Below, in pieces: positions 1-5,099 of a DNA stretch of 15,180 nucleotides. Location: NCBI GenBank assembly GCA_045611635.1, contig JAZKXL010000005.1:1-15180 (forward strand), read 5' to 3'. This DNA is from Fimenecus sp045611635 (lineage in GTDB: Bacteria > Bacillota > Clostridia > Oscillospirales > Acutalibacteraceae). The position numbers were made by a program, and so were the translations under genes. The notes below the pieces were generated by a model. It saw nothing but the letters and a program-made list of their open reading frames with translations. It did no database searches and was not told the DNA's origin. How positions within the stretch are numbered: the first letter of the stretch is position 1; each line of letters begins with the position of its first letter.

Positions 1-426
1 CAGGGCTTTGATGGTGTTGTTGAACTTGTAAATAATGCAGCTAAAGATTTAGCAAAAATGTTTTCATCATTTAATAAACATTTTGTACTTAGAAAGTTGT
101 ATTTGTGGATGACAATATCAAGTGGAGATGCAGCACAGACAGCTTTAGATTATGGTCGCATTTGTCAAAAAGTTTTTCCAGCATTATCTTTTATTTGCAC
201 TAATATGACAGTCAAAAAATATGATGTTGAAATCGAACCAGACTTTTTAGGTCTAAAAAACAAAGCACAGTTCGCTTTTTCTATATCGGTAAGACCAATC
301 TTTTTTATAAATGCAGCAATTGTTATGGGAATACGATTGGTGTTTAATGTGGTTATTAAGTTCCTTAAGGGAGCTAAAAATAGTAATAAAAATAATGAAA
401 ATATAAATGAAGGTGGTGCTTTATGA
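1..426 (+). CDS. DUF2953 family protein (YtfI-like), C-terminal part only
   Basis: The reading frame is open from the first base and stops with TGA at 424-426, so 141 C-terminal residues are visible and the true start lies before the window. The fragment has a short amphipathic lead, a core containing ISSGDAAQTALDYG and a hydrophobic segment near residues 100-122, followed by a Lys/Asn-rich tail. The SGDAAQTALDYG-type motif and the position directly before gerW fit DUF2953, as in the B. subtilis ytfI-ytfJ pair. The function of DUF2953 is not established; it is inferred to be membrane-associated and linked to sporulation through its neighbour. It overlaps the next gene by four bases (ATGA), so the two are probably translationally coupled. 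The family call rests on remembered motif and context, not on a search. Confidence 0.75.
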   Translation, partial: QGFDGVVELVNNAAKDLAKMFSSFNKHFVLRKLYLWMTISSGDAAQTALDYGRICQKVFPALSFICTNMTVKKYDVEIEPDFLGLKNKAQFAFSISVRPIFFINAAIVMGIRLVFNVVIKFLKGAKNSNKNNENINEGGAL

Positions 427-857
427 TGAAAGAAAAATCATCAGCAGCAGGAATTCTTGAAACTACAATTGAAAAGGTAAAAGACCTTGTAAATGTTAGC
501 ACAATTATTGGTGAGCCAATGAAAGTTGAAGGTGGAGTTACAATTATTCCAGTTTCAAAAGTTACATATGGTTTTGCATCAGGTGGTTCTGACTTCCCAT
601 CAAAATCAAACCAAGATATTTTTGGCGGTGGCGGTGGAGCTGGCGTTACTATTATGCCTATTTCATTTCTTGTAATTGATGCTTACGGTAATGTTGACAT
701 TAAGCATATTACTGCTTTTGATAACGCTGCTGAGCGTATTGTAGGTCTAGTTCCTGAAATGTTTGATAAAGTTTCAAACGCTGTTAATAAAGCAAAAATG
801 GATAAAGCGTTCAATGTTGCAGTTGCAGGAAAAACTGATGATACAGTTAGTGAATAA
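423..857 (+). CDS. gerW: GerW family sporulation protein (YtfJ)
   Basis: A 144-residue protein of the GerW/YtfJ family. B. subtilis GerW is a forespore protein needed for proper germination, linked to the action of the lytic enzyme SleB; its biochemical activity is unknown. The family signature is clear: GEPMKVEGGVTIIPVSKVTYG (residues 30-50), then FASGGSDF, then a glycine run FGGGGGAGVTI (68-77) and MPISFLVID. There is no signal peptide or membrane segment. Two in-frame ATGs at 423 and 426 are possible starts; both follow an AAGGTGG Shine-Dalgarno sequence, and 423 overlaps the stop of the upstream DUF2953 gene. GerW-like proteins also occur in bacteria not known to sporulate, so it suggests a spore-forming lineage without proving sporulation. 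The identification is strong and the role is inferred from homology. Confidence 0.92.
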   Translation: MMKEKSSAAGILETTIEKVKDLVNVSTIIGEPMKVEGGVTIIPVSKVTYGFASGGSDFPSKSNQDIFGGGGGAGVTIMPISFLVIDAYGNVDIKHITAFDNAAERIVGLVPEMFDKVSNAVNKAKMDKAFNVAVAGKTDDTVSE

Positions 858-863
858 TTATTC

Positions 864-906
864 TTATTAATCATCAAAATTCATATATTATTTTGGTGAT
901 TAATAA
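864..906 (+). promoter_or_regulatory. Hairpin covering the dacF ribosome binding site
   Basis: The gap between gerW and the carboxypeptidase gene is nearly filled by one inverted repeat. The arms are 864-880 and 890-906, with a 9-base loop (TCATATATT). The 17 pairs include one G-U wobble (U874 with G896) and no bulge. The 3' arm contains the Shine-Dalgarno GGTGA (895-899) and ends on the A of the start codon at 906, so in the folded mRNA the ribosome site is paired. No U-tract follows, which argues against an intrinsic terminator. The stem is A/U-rich, so its stability is moderate. A role in limiting translation, or as an RNA-end or processing element, is inference. Confidence 0.55.
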
Positions 907-1985
907 TGAAAAAGTTAATATCTATATTTTTATCTTGTGTTTTACTGCTAAGTATAAATGTTATGGCATTTACTCAAGATACCATTGATATTTCGGCAAA
1001 ATCGGCTGTGGTGATTTGTGCAGATACACATGAGGTCGTTTATTCAAAAAATATGAATAAGCAATTATCTATGGCAAGTACAACTAAAATTATGACTGCA
1101 ATTTTAGCTTTGGAATATGGTGCAGCTGATAAAACAATAAAAGTTACGCATGATATGATTACTGTTGAGGGTAGTTCAATCGGGCTTCAGCATGGTGATA
1201 AAATTTCATTAAAAACTCTTGTAAAAGGTATGCTTTTAGAGTCCGGTAATGATGCTGCTAATGCCGTTGCGCATATTGTTGGCGGTAATATACCTAATTT
1301 TGTTGCTATGATGAATACTAAGGCAAAAGAGATTGGTATGAATTCAACATCTTTTGAAACACCATCGGGCCTTGATGGCGAAAATCATTATTCAACTGCT
1401 TATGATATGGCAATTTTGGGTGCCTATGCAATTAAAAATCTTGAATTTAGAAGCATTTGTGAAGATGAAAGCGATGTTGTATATTATGGTAATCCGCCTT
1501 ATAGACGAGTTTTCCGTAATCATAATAAATTACTTGAGTTTTATGATGGTGCTTTTGGCATTAAAACTGGATTTACTAAAAAAAGCGGACGTTGTTTAGT
1601 ATCAGCTGTAAAAAAAGATGGTAAAACGCTTGTAGCGGTTACTTTAAATGCTCCTGATGACTGGAATGACCATACTAAAATTTATGATTATGCGTTTGAA
1701 AAGACAAATTCAATTAAATTAACTGCTGATTTAAGTACTATTAAATTAAAAGTTGTTGGTGGTACAAAAAAATCTATTAATGTTGAAACACTGTGTGATA
1801 TTAATTACACAACACTTGTTAAAAATTTAGATTATACATATGAAATTTATATTGAACAGTTTGAATATGCACCTATAAATAAAGGTGATATTGTTGGCAA
1901 GGTGGAGTTCTATCTTAAGGAACAAAAAATTGCTGAGATACCGATTTGTGCTATGGATACTGTAAATATTAAGAATAGTAAATAA
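906..1985 (+). CDS. dacF: D-alanyl-D-alanine carboxypeptidase, peptidase family S11 (DacF/DacB type)
   Basis: A secreted penicillin-binding protein of 359 residues that removes the terminal D-Ala from peptidoglycan pentapeptide stems outside the membrane, limiting cross-linking. Residues 1-21 form a signal peptide (MKK, hydrophobic core, VMA). All three active-site motifs are present: S58-T-T-K61 with the acylated serine and general-base lysine, S113-G-N115, and K220-T-G222. From about residue 280 a beta-rich region matches the PBP5 C-terminal domain. There is no obvious C-terminal amphipathic anchor, so the protein may be released or held in another way. The length is normal for the family. 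The gene lies between gerW and rluB; in B. subtilis dacB lies upstream of spmA-spmB-rluB, so a sporulation-cortex role is possible, but a vegetative role is equally open. The symbol is a family label: S11 paralogues cannot be separated from sequence alone. Confidence 0.93.
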   Translation: MKKLISIFLSCVLLLSINVMAFTQDTIDISAKSAVVICADTHEVVYSKNMNKQLSMASTTKIMTAILALEYGAADKTIKVTHDMITVEGSSIGLQHGDKISLKTLVKGMLLESGNDAANAVAHIVGGNIPNFVAMMNTKAKEIGMNSTSFETPSGLDGENHYSTAYDMAILGAYAIKNLEFRSICEDESDVVYYGNPPYRRVFRNHNKLLEFYDGAFGIKTGFTKKSGRCLVSAVKKDGKTLVAVTLNAPDDWNDHTKIYDYAFEKTNSIKLTADLSTIKLKVVGGTKKSINVETLCDINYTTLVKNLDYTYEIYIEQFEYAPINKGDIVGKVEFYLKEQKIAEIPICAMDTVNIKNSK

Positions 1986-2002
1986 AGGATTTTAGGTGAA
2001 TT

Positions 2003-2746
2003 ATGGCTGATAATAAAATCAGACTTCAAAAGTTTATTTCTGAATGTGGTGTCGCTTCTCGTAGAAAAGCCGAGGAATTAATTGCAGCAGGTAAGGTTAA
2101 AGTTAATGGTAAACCTGCATCAATTGGAGATAAAGTTGACCCTAAACGTGACACAGTCATGGTTATGGGTAAAAAGGTTGTTAAAAGTAAGAAAAACACT
2201 TATATTATGCTTCATAAACCCCGTGGATTCATTACTACGCTAAGTGATGAAATGGGTAGAAAATGTGTTGCTCAACTTATTGAAGATGTTGGTACACGCG
2301 TATATCCTGTTGGTCGTCTTGACCGTGATTCTGAAGGATTATTGCTTTTAACTGATGATGGTGAATTTGCAAATGCTCTTACTCATCCAACACATCATGT
2401 ACCAAAAACATATCGTGTAACTATTCGTCCATCAATTGATGAAGAACAAATCACAAAACTGACTACTGGTATTGAGATTGATGGTAGAATGACAATGCCT
2501 TCTGAAGTACGTATTATTGAGAAAAAAGAGGGTAGAGTTGTTCTTGAAATCATAATATATGAAGGCCGAAATAGACAAATTAGAAAAATGTGTGATGCAT
2601 TAGGGTTAGAGGTTGCACGTCTTAAACGCACACAAATTGGTTCGGTAAAACTTGGTATGCTTAAGCAAGGTGATTGGCGAAATCTTACTGATGAAGAAGT
2701 GCATAAACTAACTATTGCAGCATCACTTGATAGGAAGAGTAAGTAA
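2003..2746 (+). CDS. rluB: 23S rRNA pseudouridine synthase, RsuA/RluB family
   Basis: A 247-residue RNA-modifying enzyme. Residues about 6-60 form an S4 RNA-binding domain (IRLQKFISECGVASRRKAEE), followed by the RsuA/RluB catalytic domain. The catalytic aspartate is D107 in GRLDRDSEGLLLLTDDG (residues 104-120). Later family motifs KTYRV and EGRNRQIRKMCDALG are intact. Members convert a specific uridine to pseudouridine; E. coli RluB acts on U2605 of 23S rRNA, near the peptidyl transferase region, and B. subtilis RluB is at the equivalent gene position. RsuA (16S U516) is the alternative; the gene position after a D-Ala-D-Ala carboxypeptidase favours RluB. The start at 2003 is supported by AGGTGA at 1994-1999. 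It follows dacF by 17 bases and precedes the next gene by two. Confidence 0.92.
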   Translation: MADNKIRLQKFISECGVASRRKAEELIAAGKVKVNGKPASIGDKVDPKRDTVMVMGKKVVKSKKNTYIMLHKPRGFITTLSDEMGRKCVAQLIEDVGTRVYPVGRLDRDSEGLLLLTDDGEFANALTHPTHHVPKTYRVTIRPSIDEEQITKLTTGIEIDGRMTMPSEVRIIEKKEGRVVLEIIIYEGRNRQIRKMCDALGLEVARLKRTQIGSVKLGMLKQGDWRNLTDEEVHKLTIAASLDRKSK

Positions 2747-2748
2747 CA

Positions 2749-3120
2749 ATGATTTTTTATAAACCTATTACAGATATTGAAAAGTTAAAAGCTGAGTTTT
2801 CAACATTTGAATTTAGTAATGGTATTTATGGCGGCTATATAGGATTTGATAAAAATGAAAGTTTTGTTGGTAAGTGTCTTTGTAGCGTAAATAAATATAA
2901 TTGTTATATTGATTGTCTTGAATGTGATTATACGGACAAGCTTCTTGTTGAAGGTTTTTTACGTGCATCATTAAACTTTTGTGCAAATAGAAATGCATAT
3001 ATGGCTCACTGTAGTATATTTGAAGTTAAAGATGTACTGGAATATTTAGGATTTGAAAATAATAATGGAGTTTATAGTGGCGATATTCCTACACTACTAA
3101 AAGGACGCTGCTGTAAATGA
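2749..3120 (+). CDS. Small cysteine-rich protein, possible GNAT-fold
   Basis: A 123-residue protein I do not recognise with certainty. The predicted pattern is beta strands (GGYIGFD, SFVGKCLCSV, NCYIDCLECD), a helix (DKLLVEGFLRASLNFCANRN), a strand (AYMAHCSI), a short helix ending in LGFE and a last strand (GVYSGDIPTLL). This order resembles the C-terminal half of a GNAT acetyltransferase, and LGF followed by a final strand is typical of that fold. No clear acetyl-CoA binding motif (R/Q-x-x-G-x-G/A) is visible, so catalysis is doubtful. It has nine cysteines (43, 45, 52, 56, 59, 78, 88, 121, 122), including a C-terminal CCK, which could bind metal or be redox-active; that is speculation. It starts two bases after rluB, with AGGAAG at 2733-2738, and is followed closely by yicC, so it is very likely expressed. 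Confidence 0.6.
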   Translation: MIFYKPITDIEKLKAEFSTFEFSNGIYGGYIGFDKNESFVGKCLCSVNKYNCYIDCLECDYTDKLLVEGFLRASLNFCANRNAYMAHCSIFEVKDVLEYLGFENNNGVYSGDIPTLLKGRCCK

Positions 3121-3137
3121 TTTTGGAGTGATAAGTA

Positions 3138-4022
3138 ATGATTAGAAGTATGACTGGATACGGTCGTGCTCAGATGATGATTGATGCAATGAGTATTACT
3201 GTTGAGCTTAGAAGCGTTAATCATCGCTATTTTGAGTTTAATTCACGTGTGCCGAGAAACTATGGATTTCTTGATGAAAAATTAAAGAGTTTTGTTGGCT
3301 CACTTGTGGCTCGTGGTAAAGTTGAATGTTATGTTTCAGTTGAAAATCTTGAAGATGGTGATGTTGAAATTCTTGTAAATCACTCTCTTGCAGCATCATA
3401 TCTTAATGCGTTAAAAGAACTTGCTGAGAGAAATGATTTGAATCTTCGTGATGATTTAGCACTTTCATCACTTGCAAGAAATAATGATATTTTTGCAGTA
3501 CATAAGCAAGAAGCTGATGAAGAGAAAATCTGGAATGCAGTTAAAATTGTAACTGAAGAAGCAGTTAAAAAATTTGTTGCTATGCGTGAAGTTGAAGGTG
3601 GAAAACTTAAGGCGGACGTTTTATATCGCGCAGAAGAAATTCTTAAAAAAGTTGCTATAATTGAAGAGCGCTCACCTGAAACAGTTAAAGAATATAATGA
3701 CAAATTACTTGCGAGAATTAATGAGTTTTTATCAGATGTTCAGGTTGATGAACAAAGACTTCTCACTGAATGTGCAATTTTTGCTGATAAGGTTGCAGTT
3801 GCCGAAGAAACAGTTAGACTTCGTAGTCACATTGACCAGTTAAGACAGTTTTTGGATGCCAACGAAGCAATTGGTAGAAAAATCGATTTTCTTGTTCAAG
3901 AAATGAATAGAGAAGCAAATACAATTGGCTCAAAAGCACAGGATGTTACAATTGCTCGAAATGTTATTGATATTAAGGCCGAAATCGAAAAAATACGTGA
4001 GCAAATTCAAAATATTGAATGA
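3138..4022 (+). CDS. yicC: YicC/YloC family endoribonuclease
   Basis: A 294-residue cytoplasmic protein of the YicC/YloC family, members of which have been shown to act as endoribonucleases in RNA turnover. The N-terminal hallmark MIRSMTGYGRA is followed by SVNHRYFEFNSRVPR (residues about 27-41), the YicC-like N-terminal domain. The C-terminal DUF1732 region carries DEQRLLTECAIFADK, a helical stretch, and L252-V-Q-E-M-N-R-E-A-N-T-I-G-S-K266, which is strongly conserved in the family. Length is typical. The start is set by GGAGTG at 3124-3129, eight bases before the ATG. It opens the conserved Firmicutes order yicC-remA-gmk-rpoZ, as in B. subtilis yloC. The identification is firm; the RNA targets in this organism are unknown. 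Confidence 0.95.
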   Translation: MIRSMTGYGRAQMMIDAMSITVELRSVNHRYFEFNSRVPRNYGFLDEKLKSFVGSLVARGKVECYVSVENLEDGDVEILVNHSLAASYLNALKELAERNDLNLRDDLALSSLARNNDIFAVHKQEADEEKIWNAVKIVTEEAVKKFVAMREVEGGKLKADVLYRAEEILKKVAIIEERSPETVKEYNDKLLARINEFLSDVQVDEQRLLTECAIFADKVAVAEETVRLRSHIDQLRQFLDANEAIGRKIDFLVQEMNREANTIGSKAQDVTIARNVIDIKAEIEKIREQIQNIE

Positions 4023-4030
4023 GGTAATAT

Positions 4031-4288
4031 ATGAAATTAATTAATGTTGGCTTTGGTAATGCAGTAAATGCTGATAGAGTAATTGCGATTCTCTCAACTG
4101 ATTCGGCACCGGCTAAGAGAATTATTTCGAAATCAAAAGAAAATTGTATGCTAATAGATGCTACTCAAGGAAGAAAAACTCAAGCGATTCTTATTATGGA
4201 TAGTGACCATGTTGTTGCAACATATTTAAAAGCAGAAACTATCCTTAGTCGCACTGAAAATGAGGAGGAATCAGATCATGAAGAATAA
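4031..4288 (+). CDS. remA: RemA family DNA-binding regulator (DUF370)
   Basis: An 85-residue protein matching RemA closely along its length: INVGFGN at the start, then DSAPAKRIISKSKE, LIDATQGRKTQAILIMDSDHV and an acidic tail. B. subtilis RemA is a DNA-binding activator of biofilm matrix and osmoprotection genes and forms ring-like oligomers that wrap DNA. Members occur well beyond Bacillus, where targets are mostly undefined. The DATxGRxTxxxIIMDSDHV core is intact. The gene follows yicC by eight bases with GAGGT directly after the yicC stop. Its last 11 bases overlap gmk, and the gmk Shine-Dalgarno lies inside its coding sequence, so the acidic tail EEESDHEE is encoded by the bases that also serve gmk initiation. 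Function is inferred from the family. Confidence 0.93.
   Translation: MKLINVGFGNAVNADRVIAILSTDSAPAKRIISKSKENCMLIDATQGRKTQAILIMDSDHVVATYLKAETILSRTENEEESDHEE
4263..4268 (+). promoter_or_regulatory. Shine-Dalgarno deciding the gmk start
   Basis: AGGAGG, a perfect anti-Shine-Dalgarno match, lies inside the remA coding region nine bases before the ATG at 4278. It favours that ATG over the in-frame ATG at 4260, which lies upstream of this site and has no comparable ribosome site of its own. Confidence 0.8.
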
Positions 4289-4838
4289 AGGTACTCTTGT
4301 ATTATTTTCAGGTCCTTCAGGTGTAGGTAAAGATACAGTTCTTGAAATTGTTCTTGCTAAAGATACATCAATTCAAAAGTCTATTTCATTAACGACCCGT
4401 GCAATTCGCGAAAATGAAATTGATGGTAAAGATTATTACTTTATTTCAGCACCTGAATTTGAAAGAATGATTGAAAATAATGAAGTTCTTGAGTTTGCTC
4501 GCTATGGTTCCAATTTTTATGGTACTCCTAAAGCTCCAGTTGATAAATGGCTTAGTGAAGGCAAAATTGTAATATTAAAGATTGAAGTTCAGGGCGCAAA
4601 TAAAATCAAAGAATTATATCCAGAATCAGTTGGTATTTTTATAATGCCACCATCTATGGACGAACTTGAGCAAAGATTACGCTTAAGAGGTACTGAAGAC
4701 GAGAGTGAGATAAAAAAACGTCTTGAAATCGCACAAAATGAAATTATTCATAGAAAAGATTATGACTATCTCGTCGTTAATGACGATTTAGATAAAACAG
4801 TTGAAAATGTTTTAGAAATTTTACATAAATTAATATAA
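4278..4838 (+). CDS. gmk: Guanylate kinase
   Basis: A 186-residue cytoplasmic enzyme that phosphorylates GMP (and dGMP) to GDP with ATP, an essential step in guanine nucleotide supply and in recycling c-di-GMP and (p)ppGpp-linked pools. The P-loop GPSGVGKDT is at residues 12-20. The GMP-binding region SLTTRAIRENEIDGKDYYF follows, then EFARYGSNFYGTP, ILKIEVQGA (the Walker-B-like EVQGA motif), and the lid region RLRLRGTEDESEIKKR. In the GMP region the common R-x-P-R-x-G-E is changed to R-A-I-R-E-N-E; the arginines and glutamate are kept, so activity is expected. The start at 4278 was chosen over 4260 because AGGAGG stands nine bases before it and MKNKGTLVLFSGPSG matches the usual family N-terminus. 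It overlaps remA by 11 bases and leads directly to rpoZ. Confidence 0.96.
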   Translation: MKNKGTLVLFSGPSGVGKDTVLEIVLAKDTSIQKSISLTTRAIRENEIDGKDYYFISAPEFERMIENNEVLEFARYGSNFYGTPKAPVDKWLSEGKIVILKIEVQGANKIKELYPESVGIFIMPPSMDELEQRLRLRGTEDESEIKKRLEIAQNEIIHRKDYDYLVVNDDLDKTVENVLEILHKLI

Positions 4839-4853
4839 GTGAGGTAATAAACA

Positions 4854-5063
4854 ATGTTTAATCCAGATTTAAGAAATGTACTTAAAAACAAAACAAGCCG
4901 TTATTCTCTTGTGACTGCTGTTGCAAAACGTGCAAGAGATATTGCAAGTGATGCCCAAGAAAATGGCGAAATTCTTGAAGAAAAACCAGTATCACTTGCT
5001 CTTGATGAAATTATTAACGGTAAATATGAGGTTATTGAACCTGAAGAAATTAGAAATATATAA
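4854..5063 (+). CDS. rpoZ: DNA-directed RNA polymerase omega subunit
   Basis: A 69-residue omega subunit, which chaperones the beta-prime subunit during RNA polymerase assembly. The N-terminal signature is complete: FNPDLRNVLKNKTSRYSLVTAVAKRARDI, with the invariant SRYSLV..VAKRAR pattern (residues 15-28), then KPVSLALDEIINGKYEV, the conserved second helix region. Its length is typical for Firmicutes omega proteins. GAGG at 4841-4844 precedes the ATG by nine bases. It sits after gmk as in most Firmicutes. In B. subtilis coaBC follows; here a 36-base gap and priA follow instead. The last codons overlap a candidate promoter for the downstream genes. Confidence 0.95.
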   Translation: MFNPDLRNVLKNKTSRYSLVTAVAKRARDIASDAQENGEILEEKPVSLALDEIINGKYEVIEPEEIRNI

Positions 5064-5064
5064 T
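5035..5064 (+). promoter_or_regulatory. Candidate sigma-A promoter before priA
   Basis: TTGAAC (5035-5040, four of six consensus bases) is followed after 18 bases by TATAAT (5059-5064, six of six). Transcription would begin near 5071, leaving a short leader of about 29 bases before priA with a strong AGAGGGGG ribosome site at 5086-5093. A small A/T inverted repeat (5063-5075, ATTAAA-A-TTTAAT) lies at the expected start point. It is one of the two largest gaps in the window, which supports it. Perfect -10 matches are common in A/T-rich DNA, so it needs experimental support. Confidence 0.45.
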
Positions 5065-5099
5065 TAAAATTTAATAAACTATAGTAGAGGGGGCAGATT

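Noticed and set aside
694..722. TTGACA (694-699), 17 bases, TTTGAT (717-722) inside gerW: a possible promoter for dacF.
   Set aside because: The -10 matches only four of six bases, it lies deep in a coding region about 185 bases from dacF, and such matches are frequent in A/T-rich DNA.
683..877. Minus-strand open frame opposite the gerW end, and other minus-strand frames (for example 5168-5605, 3380-3703, 12047-12304).
   Set aside because: They lie opposite well-identified genes, have no recognisable motifs and no good ribosome site; they are shadows of the real genes.
864..906. The gerW-dacF hairpin as an intrinsic terminator.
   Set aside because: No U-tract follows on either strand and the stem has very few G-C pairs; the 3' arm runs into a start codon.
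4260..4277. Upstream ATG giving gmk six extra residues.
   Set aside because: The AGGAGG site lies after this ATG and nine bases before 4278, and the family N-terminus matches 4278.
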